Position numbers and translations under genes: made by a program
Source of the DNA: an uncultured Roseibium sp.
GTDB lineage: Bacteria; Pseudomonadota; Alphaproteobacteria; Rhizobiales; Stappiaceae
Direction of reading: 5' to 3'
Length of the DNA: 64,000 bases
Assembly: GCF_963669205.1 (NCBI RefSeq)
Contig: NZ_OY769915.1
Span: 3,942,001-4,006,000, forward strand
Notes under the pieces: model-generated
What the model saw: only the letters and a program-made list of their open reading frames with translations
The model's database searches: none
What the model was told of the DNA's origin: nothing
Part shown: positions 26,262-37,700 of the stretch, in pieces
Numbering within the stretch: position 1 is the first letter of the stretch
How the letters are laid out: every line of letters begins with the position of its first letter

Positions 26262-27401
26262 ATGACCGGCGAAGACACCGGCGGGAAACCCACGAACACC
26301 GCACAAATCGATCCGGACAGCCATGCAACGACCACCGGCATGACCGGGCACGGCTACTACGATGCCAATTCCAGAACCCAGTGGAATGCCATCGAGGCGG
26401 TCTTGCCGATGCTTGACAACGCGGCGGCGCGCTTTCCGCTCCGGGACGAAGGCGTGGTCACCTTTGCCGACTATGGCTGTTCGGAAGGCCGCAATTCGGT
26501 TTCCGTGATGGCGAGAGCACTGGAGACCGCCCTTCCGCGAACGGCTGTGCCGGTGCAGACGGTCCATTCGGACCTCCCGACAAATGATTTCGGAACCCTG
26601 TTCCAGAACCTGCGACCGCACGGTCAGTCGGTTTTCGGCAGCGACCGGGTGTTTTCTTCAGCTGTCGGCGGGTCCATGTACGACCAGTTGCGGCCGGACC
26701 GGAGCGTTCACCTGGCAACGACCTTCAATGCCATCGGATTTCTGTCCAGACGTCCCGTGGCGGCCCTGCCGGGCTACATCCAGCCGAACGGGCCAAGTGC
26801 GGTGCGCGGCAACGGGTATGTCACGGATGAAGAAACAGCAGCGTTCCGCGAACAGGCCAGACGCGACGTTGACGCGTTCCTTAAGGTCAGGGCACGCGAA
26901 CTGGTGCCGGGTGGTCAACTGCTGGTGCAGGTATTCGGCGCAACGGCAGAGGCCCGGACCTGCGACGGGATTTACGATCTCTTGAACGATGCCGTTCTCG
27001 GCTTTGTCGAGACCGGCGAGATCGACGCGGAAGACTACGCCCGTTACTACCAGCCGGTCTACATGCGCCAGCTGGAAGAACTCACCGGCCCGGTGCTTGA
27101 AGCGGGTCCTGAGACGGCAGGTCTATATGATCTGAACGAGGCAAGGGACTACGAGATCGCCGTCCCCTTCGTCGATCAATACAGGCTGGACGGAGATCTC
27201 GACGCTTACGCGGCGGCCTATGTCCATTTCTTCCGGGCATTCACCGAAGCGGTCTTGTCGAACGCCCTGCCCGACACGCCCGGCAGAAACGGACTTGTCG
27301 ACCGCATTTACGCGCGGGCGGAAGAGATCCTGAAGGCGGCCCCGGATCTCTACCCGTTTCGCTATCTTGCGGTCGCGATGCGCCTGACCCGGAAAGCCTG
27401 A
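26262..27401 (+). CDS. SABATH-type (Methyltransf_7) S-adenosylmethionine methyltransferase
   Basis: 379 residues. Motif I FADYGCSEGRNSVSVM, then VHSDLPTNDFGTLFQNL, the FSSAVGGSMYDQLRPDRSVHLATTFNAIGFLSRRP block and RARELVPGGQLLVQVFG match the salicylic acid/benzoic acid/theobromine (SABATH) carboxyl methyltransferase family, best known from plants and found in some bacteria. The YD-NS-Q motif that contacts S-adenosylmethionine is present (GYYDANSRTQW). Likely methylates a small carboxylic acid. It begins 22 bases after the VWA gene. Confidence 0.75.
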   Translation: MTGEDTGGKPTNTAQIDPDSHATTTGMTGHGYYDANSRTQWNAIEAVLPMLDNAAARFPLRDEGVVTFADYGCSEGRNSVSVMARALETALPRTAVPVQTVHSDLPTNDFGTLFQNLRPHGQSVFGSDRVFSSAVGGSMYDQLRPDRSVHLATTFNAIGFLSRRPVAALPGYIQPNGPSAVRGNGYVTDEETAAFREQARRDVDAFLKVRARELVPGGQLLVQVFGATAEARTCDGIYDLLNDAVLGFVETGEIDAEDYARYYQPVYMRQLEELTGPVLEAGPETAGLYDLNEARDYEIAVPFVDQYRLDGDLDAYAAAYVHFFRAFTEAVLSNALPDTPGRNGLVDRIYARAEEILKAAPDLYPFRYLAVAMRLTRKA

Positions 27402-27414
27402 GACAAATGTCCGC

Positions 27415-27840
27415 TCAGCCGCGCAGAACCATGACGGAACACGGTGCGTGGCGCACGATATGGGCCGCGTTCGATCCGATGAAGTAGGTGCTCAGACCCG
27501 GCTTGTGCGAACTCATGAGAACCAGGTCGCAGCCGGACTGTTGTGCTTCGTCGATCACCTCGTGATAGACGCTGCCCATGCGCACGACGCTGTCGACGGT
27601 TCCGTCCGGTAGATTGAGATCCGCACCGATCTTGTCCAGGATCACCGCCGTTTCGCTTGTCGCGCGCTTCTGCCAGCCCTCCGGCAACTGGCTGGCAACA
27701 AAACTCTGAACCTCCGGGCACACAGCCATCAGGTGGATCTTGGCTCCGTAGTCGCGCGCCAATTGGCCCGCCTTCGAGAGCGCGTCTTTTGCAAAACCCG
27801 GTTCTGCGGGGTCGACGGGAACGAGAATCTTCTCAAACAT
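27415..27840 (-). CDS. Universal stress protein, UspA family
   Basis: 141 residues, single Usp domain. MFEKILVPVDPAEPGFAK at the start, SGCDLVLMSSHKPGLSTYFIGSNAAHIVRHAPCSVMVLRG at the end give the G-2x-G-9x-G(S/T)-type ATP-binding pattern in altered form (SSHKPG...GSNAAHIV). Its end is 13 bases from the convergent methyltransferase gene. Cytoplasmic; trigger unknown. Confidence 0.9.
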   Translation of the reverse strand: MFEKILVPVDPAEPGFAKDALSKAGQLARDYGAKIHLMAVCPEVQSFVASQLPEGWQKRATSETAVILDKIGADLNLPDGTVDSVVRMGSVYHEVIDEAQQSGCDLVLMSSHKPGLSTYFIGSNAAHIVRHAPCSVMVLRG

Positions 27841-27906
27841 GGCGTTTCTCCAAGACTGTTTTCAAAAGAGTCTCGGATCATCCGGGGTCCGGCGCCATGA
27901 GGCAGA

Positions 27907-28695
27907 TCAATCGGTCTCGACGCTGGCGAAATATCGTCCGGGCGTGACGCCGAATGCCTTCTTGAAGGTGGCCACGAATGCGCTCGGCCCCTCGTAGCCA
28001 AGCTTGTGCGAAACATCTGAAACCGTGCGGCCGGAGGCCAGAAGCTCCAGGGCCCGGAACAGCTTCACCTGCCGGCACCACGTCCGGAAGCTCAGTCCCG
28101 TTTCGGCCTTCATGCGCCTTTCGAACGAGCGCACGGAAACCGTGCAGTGCCGCGCCGCCTCTTCAAGCGAAGGTATGTGGGCAGGACATCTGACGATGGC
28201 CTCGCAAAGGGTTCTCAGCCTGCTGTCCTGCGGCATCGGTAACTGCAGCGGCGCCGCCGGCAGCATCTTGAGCTGGTCGAGAATGACGGCCGCTATCCGT
28301 GCCGCCGGTCCGTCTTCCGTCTCCGCACGCGGGTAGGACATGAATTCCAGGATCAGCGAGCGCAACAGGTTGGTCACCTGGATCACCTGCGGGGTCTGTG
28401 GCAGATCGTGCGTGTGCTCCATCTGGACATAGACATATCTGAGGTCGGTATCGGTCAGATAGCGCGTCTGGTGAGCGACCCTCGGCGGCAGCCAGACGGC
28501 TCTCTCGGGCGGCGCGAAGAACGTTCCGTGCTCGGTGTCGATCGCAAGCGAGCCCCTTACCACATGAAAAAGCTGCGCGGCATCGTGGGCATGCCACTCG
28601 TTCAGGGCGCCGCGCGGCTGCGCCTTCGCATAGCCGATCAGGGGCGCTGCGACCTCTTGTGTCGGAAACTCGGACAGTTCGGGATGAATGGACAT
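27907..28695 (-). CDS. AraC-family regulator with cupin sensor
   Basis: 262 residues. N-terminal cupin domain (EWHAHDAAQLFHVVRGSLAI, FFAPPERAVWLPPRVAHQT) and C-terminal AraC double helix-turn-helix (SLEEAARHCTVSVRSFERRM, TVSDVSHKLGYEGPSAFVATFKKAFGVTPGRYF). This layout is common among regulators that control a divergent efflux or uptake gene. It is divergent from the MFS transporter gene with a 163-base gap, so it likely regulates that gene. Start ATG at 28695 chosen; upstream in-frame codons add an unlikely tail. Confidence 0.9.
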   Translation of the reverse strand: MSIHPELSEFPTQEVAAPLIGYAKAQPRGALNEWHAHDAAQLFHVVRGSLAIDTEHGTFFAPPERAVWLPPRVAHQTRYLTDTDLRYVYVQMEHTHDLPQTPQVIQVTNLLRSLILEFMSYPRAETEDGPAARIAAVILDQLKMLPAAPLQLPMPQDSRLRTLCEAIVRCPAHIPSLEEAARHCTVSVRSFERRMKAETGLSFRTWCRQVKLFRALELLASGRTVSDVSHKLGYEGPSAFVATFKKAFGVTPGRYFASVETD

Positions 28696-28858
28696 GTGTC
28701 GGCCTCTGAAACAGGCGGTCGAAATCCGACCGGACAGGCAAATTCTGGCAACTCGGAGATATATCATGACAAAACAGCGCTAACACGCAAGTCCAAATCG
28801 GGACTAGAAGCTATCTGGACAGCGCTGTTCACAAACGTCCTGATTTTACGGAACCCGA

Positions 28859-30085
28859 ATGAGCTACTTTACCCAAAGCGTGAATACGAACGAACGGACC
28901 GGATGGCGGTCTCCGGCGGTGCTGCTGATGATCATGGCCGGTGCCATGCAGCTGTCTTTCGCTGCCTGGTGGAACCTCATGAACAATTTCGCGGTTCAGG
29001 AACTCGATTTCTCGGGCCGGGAGATCGGCATTCAGCAGTCGATCCGCGAAATCCCGGGTTTTCTGAGTTTTCTGGCCGTTTACCTGCTGCTTCTCATGCG
29101 CGAACAGACCCTGGCCTATGTCTCGCTGCTGCTTCTGGGGGTCGGCGTTGCGGTCACCGGCTACTTTCCGACGGCGTTGGGCTTTTATGTCACCACGCTG
29201 ATCATGTCGATCGGCTTTCACTATTATGAAACAATGGCCCAGTCGCTGTCGCTCCAGTGGCTGCCGAAGGCGACGGCCGCCGCCAGCATGGGCAAGATCA
29301 TCGCCGTCGGCGCATTTGCCCAGCTGATTGCCTACGGGCTCATCTTCGTCGCCTGGAAGACCTTCGATCTCTCTTTCACCTTTGTCTTCGCGATCGCAGG
29401 CGGTCTCACCCTGGTCGTCCTGGCTTTCCTGATGATGGCCTATCCCCACTTCAAGGAAGGCGTACCGCAACACAAGAAGCTGATCCTGCGCAAACGCTAC
29501 TGGCTTTATTACGCGCTCACCTTCATGGGCGGCGCCCGCCGCCAGATCTTCATGGTCTTTGCCGGTTTTCTCATGGTTGAACGCTTCGGCTACGACGTTC
29601 ATGAAATCGCCGGCCTGTTTCTGATCAACGGCGTGTTCAGCATGATCCTGGCGCCGAAGATCGGCCATCTGATCGTCCGGTTCGGTGAGCGCAAGGCCCT
29701 GATCCTGGAATATATCGGCCTGATCGGCGTATTCGTCGCTTATGCCTTCGTCTCCAGTCCCTGGGTCGCGGCCGGTCTCTACGTGATCGATCACGCCTTC
29801 TTTGCGGTGGCAATTGCCATGAAGACCTACTTCCAGAAAATAGCCGATCCGAAGGACATTGCGCCTACGGCGGGTGTCGCCTTCACGATCAATCACATTG
29901 CAGCCGTTTTCATTCCCGTCCTGTTCGGCTTAGTCTGGCTGATATCGCCCGCAGCCGTCTTCCTCGCGGGTGCGGCCATGGCCGCGGTCAGCCTCGTGCT
30001 CGCCTCGCTCATCCCGAGCAACCCCGAGGATGGCCGGGAGGTCGATTTCTGGTTCCGCAAGCCGGCGGCACAGGCAGCCGAATAG
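28859..30085 (+). CDS. MFS transporter
   Basis: 408 residues with 12 predicted membrane helices, no large soluble domain. The N-terminal motif AVQELDFSGREIGIQQSIREIPGFLSFLAVYLLL and the even distribution of helices mark it as a major facilitator. Substrate unknown. It is divergent from the cupin-AraC regulator and followed by a classical terminator. Confidence 0.88.
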   Translation: MSYFTQSVNTNERTGWRSPAVLLMIMAGAMQLSFAAWWNLMNNFAVQELDFSGREIGIQQSIREIPGFLSFLAVYLLLLMREQTLAYVSLLLLGVGVAVTGYFPTALGFYVTTLIMSIGFHYYETMAQSLSLQWLPKATAAASMGKIIAVGAFAQLIAYGLIFVAWKTFDLSFTFVFAIAGGLTLVVLAFLMMAYPHFKEGVPQHKKLILRKRYWLYYALTFMGGARRQIFMVFAGFLMVERFGYDVHEIAGLFLINGVFSMILAPKIGHLIVRFGERKALILEYIGLIGVFVAYAFVSSPWVAAGLYVIDHAFFAVAIAMKTYFQKIADPKDIAPTAGVAFTINHIAAVFIPVLFGLVWLISPAAVFLAGAAMAAVSLVLASLIPSNPEDGREVDFWFRKPAAQAAE

Positions 30086-30100
30086 CACTTCTGCAAAAGA

Positions 30101-30131
30101 AAAAGCCCGCCGGTTTCCGGCGGGCTTTTTT
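30101..30131. terminator. Rho-independent terminator
   Basis: AAAAAGCCCGCCGG / CCGGCGGGCTTTTTT hairpin with a 3-base loop between the convergent MFS and ferredoxin genes; A and T tracts on both sides suggest it works in both directions. Confidence 0.88.
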
Positions 30132-30151
30132 GTTCGGCAAGTTCAGGTGCG

Positions 30152-30472
30152 TTATGCCTGTCGCTCCGGTACATGCACAACGAGGCCGTCCAGTTCGGCG
30201 GTCACCTTGATCTGACAGGACAGGCGCGATGTCGGCTTCACGTCATAGGCGAAGTCGAGCATGTCCTCTTCCATCGGCTCGGCGGACCCGGTTTTTCCGG
30301 TCCAGGCGTCGTCGACATAAACATGACACGTGGCGCAGGCACAGGCACCGCCGCACTCGGCCTCAATACCCTGGACCATGTTCTTGATGGCGTTTTCCAT
30401 CACCGTCGTGCCCTCGGCGGCATCGACTTCGGTCTGGTTTCCATCAGCGGTGATATAAGTGATTTTCGGCAT
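30152..30472 (-). CDS. 2Fe-2S ferredoxin, adrenodoxin/putidaredoxin type
   Basis: 106 residues. Cluster ligands Cys40, Cys46, Cys49 (C-X5-C-X2-C) and Cys86 in RLSCQIKV, as in adrenodoxin-type ferredoxins; an additional Cys44 lies inside the loop. Electron carrier for cytochrome P450 or Rieske-type enzymes; no partner is adjacent, so the acceptor is unknown. Confidence 0.93.
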   Translation of the reverse strand: MPKITYITADGNQTEVDAAEGTTVMENAIKNMVQGIEAECGGACACATCHVYVDDAWTGKTGSAEPMEEDMLDFAYDVKPTSRLSCQIKVTAELDGLVVHVPERQA

Positions 30473-30588
30473 CAGTCGCGTCCAAGCCTTGAATTGCGGG
30501 TTTCAGCTGATCCGAAATAAAGCTTCCACCGCAAAGGTCAAGGACGATGACGTATTCCGGGCACAATCAGGCTCAAAACCGGTCAGGC

Positions 30589-30951
30589 TCACCCCGCGAG
30601 AAGGTCCCGGATATAGGTATTGGCCTCGTCGACAGCCGCAACAAGTCCCTCCGTCGCCGACCCGGGGGTCTGCTTCATGCGTCCTTCAAGGTTTTCACAC
30701 ACCTCGGCGACACGGCCGGCTCCGATCGCACGCGCCGATCCCTTGAGCGTATGCACGAGATCCAGCCGGACGCTTGTGTCGGTCTCCTTCGCGAGACGCT
30801 CAAGAGTTGAGGACGACTGTGATTTGAAAAGATGAAGGACCTGAACTTCAAGGTCCCGGTTTCCGAGTGTGTTTGTCGCCAGTTGCACCAGGTCTATCGG
30901 CGCTTCGGGACCGCAGCGGCCGCTGACGCGGGCCATCGATGAAGGGGCCAT
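30589..30951 (-). CDS. HPt (histidine phosphotransfer) domain protein
   Basis: 120 residues, a single HPt four-helix domain with the phosphoacceptor motif LVHTLKGSARAIGA (His67). Such proteins pass phosphate between a hybrid kinase and a response regulator. No kinase or regulator is adjacent. A second Met (MARVSG, residue 6) could also be the start. Confidence 0.85.
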   Translation of the reverse strand: MAPSSMARVSGRCGPEAPIDLVQLATNTLGNRDLEVQVLHLFKSQSSSTLERLAKETDTSVRLDLVHTLKGSARAIGAGRVAEVCENLEGRMKQTPGSATEGLVAAVDEANTYIRDLLAG

Positions 30952-31203
30952 TGTCGGGCTCCAAGTTACTCAATACGCACCGCGCGGCACCTCGCCGGCG
31001 GCTTGGACTGCTCAAAAGTGTGCGCCCAAGACCCAAACACCCGGTTAAACAGGGCCGACAAACGCCCGACTCGACCGAATGTCCCCAAAAAACTGAAAGT
31101 TTGGTTAACGGCGCGAAATCCGGGATCGGAGCCGGTTTGAAAAAAAACGTTGCCTTTCCGCGGTTTCTCAAATCCGCGGTGCCGGAGGAACCGGGATCAA
31201 CCG

Positions 31204-31518
31204 TTAACTTTTTTTGCCAATACGACTTGAATTGAGAAGTTCAAATGCGGCAGGGGTCAGCCGGCAAACAAGCCAGTTGGGCTTGATTGGGTTGGAAAAC
31301 CAAGGCTCTGCCCACCCTGAATCGATGCACGCCCTGATCGTTCGCGCCGGAATTTCCCGTCCGTTTTCATCGAAAAGAGGCAATTTGCCACCCGGTTGTT
31401 CAAGCCCTTTTTTCAACCAACGCTTTTGAACAGCGGTCAGAGTTCCGAGCCTGAGTGCCGTTTGAGAAGACCTTGAAGCCCCTTCTTCCCCATCGCCGTC
31501 CTTCTTCGATTTCGGCAT
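31204..31518 (-). CDS. Small conserved hypothetical protein
   Basis: 104 residues. Basic/acidic N-terminus, then TAVQKRWLKKGLEQPGGKLPLFDENGREI and IDSGWAEPWFSNPIKPNWLVCRLTPAAFELL. The composition looks like a real cytoplasmic protein, with a winged-helix-like length, but I cannot assign a function. It is divergent from the giant polar protein gene. Confidence 0.6.
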   Translation of the reverse strand: MPKSKKDGDGEEGASRSSQTALRLGTLTAVQKRWLKKGLEQPGGKLPLFDENGREIPARTIRACIDSGWAEPWFSNPIKPNWLVCRLTPAAFELLNSSRIGKKS

Positions 31519-31797
31519 CGAAACCGCCCCCTAAGTGATTCACGCCATTACAGTTTCTTGTTCGTTAGGAGAGATTGTGCCATTACAGTTGGTGATGCGG
31601 CAAGATGGGGAGCAGACCGTCTGGTGAAATTGTGGCGGTTGGTCAGCGGCGCCCCCCTCGGAAAAAAGCAGTTCCGCGCTGTCGTGTGTCCAATGGCAGA
31701 CGCGGAATGACGCATCAGATAGACTTGGGAACAGCCGCAACGCGCGGCTGGCGAGTATTCCCGGCGTGTAATGAGTACGGACGTGAGGCGACCATAA

Positions 31798-34700
31798 ATG
31801 GCAAATCCGACAAAGGCCAAGGATCCTGCGGAAGCGGCCCTGTCAGCAGTTGAAGAAGCCCTGAAACTCGATTTCGGCGGCCCGGACGCAACCTTCAATT
31901 TCGATGAAGCGGCCCCGGAAGCAAGCGCGGCAGCGGAAACGGAACCCGAAAAACAGCCCAAACCGCCGGCCTCGAGCGAACCTGCGCGCGAAGAACAACG
32001 TCCGCCGCGCCGGCGTGGCCGCGGCGGACGTCCGCCGGCTGCCAATGATGATCGCCGGAGCATCGGCAACCTGATCTACGCCCTGCAGCGCCGTCCTTCC
32101 TCGGCACCGTTCTGGGGCGCATTGGCCCTGAGCGCCGTCTGGGCGGCTCTTGGCGGCAGCCTTTTCTTCTCCACGTTCTCCGAACAGGTCTCCACACTCA
32201 ACACGCAGGCCCTGCTATCCTCGCCTGAAATCATCCTCGCCGCCGTCGGAATTCTTGTCCCGATCATCTTCTTCTTTGTCATGGCCATGATGATCTGGCG
32301 CGCGCAGGAAATGCGCATCGTCGCGCGCGGTATGACCGAAGTCGCCCTACGCCTAGCCGAACCCGAAGACATGGCCAAGGAGTCGATCCTGAGCGTCGGT
32401 CAGGCAATCCGGCGCGAAGTTGCCGCGATGGGGGACGGTATCGAGCGCGCGATCGCACGCGCGAGCGAGCTCGAAGTGCTTGTTCACAATGAAGTTTCGT
32501 CGCTTGAGCGTTCCTATAACGACAACGAACTCAAGATCCGCGCGCTGATCGAGGAACTCGTCAGCCAGCGCGAGTCGATCGTCATCAATGCCGAGCGCGT
32601 ACGCGAAACGATTGCCGGTGCACACGAGAAATTCTCATCCCAGCTCTCCGGAACGTCCAATGATCTTGGCGAGACTGTCGATCAGGCGTCGCAGCGCATG
32701 ATCGACGCGGTCAACAGCCGCGTCGAGGAACTCACCTCGACCGTCGACAGCCGCATCGAGTCCCTCGGTGCGACACTCAACGCATCCGGCAACGAACTGG
32801 TCGACAACCTGACTGTCCGCGCGGAAGATTACGTTTCCCGCCTGTCGCTGACGGGCCATGAGCTGGTCGACAACCTGTCGGAAACCGGCGCCACGATGTG
32901 GGAGACCCTGTCGGCGCGCGGCAACCAGGTGAACGAGCAGTTTGCCGAGACCGCAAACGCCTTCGTCGAGACGCTGACCACCCGCGGAACCGAGATCAAC
33001 GAAACGCTGGCCTCTTCCAGCACCTCCGTCGTCGCGACGCTCAGCAGCAAGGCCGACGAATTCCGCGCGACACTGGAAAACACCGGCGTCACGGTGGGCG
33101 ACGTCATCACCCAGCGCGGCGAAGAGATCAATGCCAACCTGTCCCTCACGTCGGGCCGGCTGATCGACACGATCACCTCCAGAACCGAAGAACTCGTGTC
33201 CACGGTCGACACGCGCGTCACGAACCTGGACGAGTCGCTGGCAGCGACCGGCACGCGCGTTGTCGAAAGCATTTCGGAACGCGGTCAGGCCGTGACCGAC
33301 ACGATTTCGATCCGCGGCGCCGAAATCGTCGAAACCCTGTCGGGCCGTTCGACGGAAGTTGCTGAAATCCTTCGTGGAACCGGCGAGAGCATCGTGGTTG
33401 ACCTGTCCCTTCGCGGCGGTGAAATCGCGGCGAAACTCGACGAGACCGCCGGCTCGCTCACGCAGACCATATCAGTGCGCGGCGGTGAACTTGCCGAGAA
33501 ACTCGACAATATCTCGGAGCGCATCTATACGGCGATTTCCATCAACGGAACCGAACTGGACGAACGCCTCACGGCCCGCAGCAATGAGATGGCGACGATG
33601 CTGGAACAGCAGACCGTCGGCTTCCGGGACACGCTGGAAAGCGTTTCCAGCCAGTTCGCGGCCGGACTGGGAGAACAGACCGGTACGATCACCCAGACGC
33701 TCGCCGAAACCGGCACCCAGCTTGCCGAACTCATCGGCACGCGCGGCGACCGGGTGGCCAACGACATCAGTCAGGTCAGCGGTCAGATTGCCGAAACGCT
33801 GGAATTGCGCGGCGGCGCCCTCAACGAGGGCCTTTCCACGCGTTTGTCCGAGCTCGAGGAAATTGTCGGCGAGCGCGGCGGCCAGCTGATCGACGCCTTC
33901 GGTACGAAAACCCTGCTTCTGTCGGAAGCCATGGATTCCCGCCTGTCCACGCTTGATGCCACGTTTGCATCGCGCATCGACACGATGGACGCCTCTCTCG
34001 GCAACCGGATCGCTGCAATCGACTCTGTCGTCGGCAACCATGCCGCAACGCTCGATGCCGCCGTTGGCGGTCACGCGGCGACGCTGGAAGCATCCCTGAG
34101 CAACCATGCGGCCGCGATCGACACATCGCTGACCGACCGGCTGGCAGCTGTCGAAGCTGTGCTCACCGAACGCACCACGACACTCGACACGTCTCTGGGC
34201 AATCACGCCGCCTCGATCGATGCCACGCTGGGGAACCGGCTTGCGGCAATCGACACCAGCCTTACCGAACGCGCCGCGGCGATCGATGCATCGATCGGTG
34301 AGCGCGGCACCGCACTCGACGCCTCCCTCGGTGAGCGCATCGCGTCCCTGGACTCCGCTCTCGGCGAACGCATCTCCACCATGGATAGCTCGCTCGAACA
34401 ACGCTACAGCGCGATAGATGCGACCCTAACCAACCGCATCAGCACGATGGATACATCGCTCGAACAGAAATTCTCGTTGATGGACGAGACACTTGGGCAG
34501 AAATTCACATCGATGGATGCAACGCTCACCGATCGTATCAGCACCATGGATGCGTCCCTGGAGCAGCGCTACAACGCCATCGATGCGACGCTTGCAAACC
34601 GCATCAGCACCATGGACACGTCGCTGGAACACCGGTTCTCGTCGATGGACGCGACGCTCACCGACCGCATCAGCACGCTTGATGGGTCTCTTGAACAGCG

Positions 34701-37700
34701 CTTTGCCTCCATGGATATGTCCCTCGGGGAGAAAATCTCCTTCATGGACACCACTCTGGAGAGCCGCTTCAACACGATGGATGCCTCGTTCGGGGCTCGC
34801 GTGACGACCATGGATGCAGCGCTTGAAAACCGCCTGTCCACCATGGACAGATCCATCAGCGAGCGGATCACGGCGATGGATTCGTCCCTCGGCAACCATA
34901 TCAGCACGCTTGATCTGACCCTTGACCAGAGGACAGCCTCCTTCGAGGCAACGCTCGAGGCACGTACCCAGATCCTGTCTGACGCGATCGAAAACCGCAC
35001 GACGGGTATCAGCGACGCCCTGGAAGAGAAGACCCGGAACATCACGGATGTTCTGGCAGATCGCTCCGATGCCATCACGCTGCAACTTGGCCAGCGCATC
35101 GAGACCGCCGGCAAGTCCCTCGCCGAACGTGCGACGGAAATCGGCGACACGCTCTCCGAACGCGTCGACGGCGCTGCTGCCTCCATGGCCGAGAAAGCCG
35201 AGCTTCTGTCCGCCTCGATGAACAGCGGAACCGACCGCATCGACGAAACACTCGATGCGCGCGCGCGCCAGATCTCCGAGACGCTCATCTCGCGGACCAA
35301 GGAGATCGCCAAAGCGTTCGTCGACGGTCAGGACGAGATGACCACCGCCCTCGACACGCGCCTGTCAGAGGCCGGGGACGTGCTCGGCAAACAGAGTGAG
35401 CAGCTCACCGAGTCGCTGTCGGAGCGCATTGCCGAGATCAACGTTTCGCTCGGCGCAAAAGTCTTCGAGGTCGCCGAAACACTCGACAGCCGCGCGAACC
35501 AGCTCGAAACCATTCTCAACGATCGCCTGGAGAGCATCTCCGGCACCCTCACCGGTGAAAGCGAGCGCGCACGCGACATTCTGACGGCCGTGATTTCCGA
35601 AGCCGGGGCCACGCTCTCCTCGGAAAGCACGCGTCTTCGCGACACCGTGCAGGAGGCCGTCACGGCCGCAGCGGCATCGCTCTCCGATGAGCGCACGAAA
35701 ACCGTGGAAGTCGTCGACACCGCTCTCAACCAGGCAACCGAGAAGCTCGCCGGCGAAAGCGACCGCATGCGCCAGATCGTGCTTGGCTCCGTGGGTGAAG
35801 CCCGTGGCGTCCTGGAAGGCGAAAGCCAGAAGGCAGCTGACGTGGTCAGCAACGCGATGCACCAGGCAACCGGGGCGATGTCCGGCGAAAGCACCAAGAT
35901 CCGCGAACTCGTCCTGTCCGCAGTGGCCGACGCGGCACGTGCCATGGCTGCCGAAAGCGAGAAGGCCCGGACGCTCTATGCCGGAACGCTTGCAGAATTC
36001 ACCGGCTCGCTCTCGGGCGAAAGCGAGAAGATCCGCGGCGATCTTGCCAAGGTGATTGCAGAGATCTCCGGAAACCTGTCGGCGGAAAGCGAACAGGCCC
36101 GCGCAACGCTCACCAAGACGCTGGAAGACATCCGCGGTCAGATGTCGAGTGAAGCCGGCATGGTCCGTGCGCGCGTCAACAGCGCGGTTTCGGAAGCGGC
36201 CGAGCTGCTCGTTGGCCGCGGCAACGATGTCGCCAACGAATTGATGGAAAAAGCGACGTCACTCAACGAAGCCTTCGGCGAACGCAGCGGCGAACTGGCA
36301 CGTATCGTCGGAACCGACGGCAACGACCTGATCAATGCCATCGAAGCCCGCGCCAACGACCTGACCGGGCGTCTGTCGGAAGTGCATGGTGCCATTCTCG
36401 ATGCCATCACGGTCAAGGGCCGCGACGTGACGGAGACATTCGCCCATACCGGCCTTGATGCGACCCGGACGCTGGTCGAAGCGGGAGACCGGATCATTGC
36501 GAGCATCAATGAACGCAGCGAACGGGCAGCGTCTCTTCTGAGCGACACGAAACAGCGGCTTGAAGCCGATGTGACCGACATCCTGAACAAGGTCGAGGAA
36601 TCCAACACCAACCTTCAGGGCATCGTCACGACGGCAGGTGAAAACCTCAACGAGGTGGAAGGCAATCTTGCCCGAAGGGCCGGTGAATTCCGGTCCGCGG
36701 TCGACCGCGCTGTCCAGGAGACAAACCAGACCACGTCGCTCATCAACGAGCAGGTGTCCAACCTTCGCGACGTCACCCAGATAACGCTCGCGGACATCCA
36801 GAACCTGACCCACCGGTTCGGTGACCAGTCGGAAGAACTGACACGTGCTGCGCGTCATCTGGAAGACACCAACAAGTCGGTGGAGGGCCGGGTCTCCGAA
36901 CGCCGCACGGCGATCGAGGAAGTTGCCGATACGCTTCTGGCCAAGACGGAAGCTGTCGACACCCTGATGCGGTCTTTCTCGCAGAACCTGTCCGACACGC
37001 TCGAATCGGCCGACGACAAGGCACGCGAAGCTGCAAACATGCTCGGAGCTGCCGCCGAGGCCGCATCCAAGCAGGTCGCCGAACAGTTCGAATCGATGCG
37101 CCTCACGGCAGGCATGGAAGGCCAGAAGGCCCGCGATGCCATCCGTTCGGCGCAGGATGACATCATCTCCGAAATGACCAAGACGGTCAGCGATGCCTCG
37201 GACCGCTTCAACGACGCCGCGGCGCGCATGCGCGATGTCGCCCGCGAGGTGCACCACGAACTGGAAGCGACCCGCAACGAACTGAAACAGGGCGTTCTCA
37301 ACCTTCCGGACGAAGCCGAGGAATCCTCCGCGGCCCTGCGCAAGGTCGTGAACGAGCAGATCCGTGCTCTGACGGAGCTGTCGGAGATCGTGGCCAAGCA
37401 GTCCAACTCGCTTGATGTCTCGCGTCCGCAGGCCCAGGCCGCTACTGCAAGTGCACCGGTTCCGCAACCGGCCCCCTCGCCTCAGAACTTCGCGCCCGAA
37501 CCGCTGGCACCCCAGCGGCAGGCACCTGAAGCAGACCAGCGTCCTGCACAGCAGCCGCGTCCTGCCGAAATGCGGCGTCAACCGCCGGCACAGAACCAGG
37601 GCGGCAACCCCGCTGGCAAGGGCTGGGTCGCCGACCTTCTGCGCCGGGCGTCGCGTGACGAGGATGCAGGCGCCGACACGAGCATGGCACGCACACCGCT

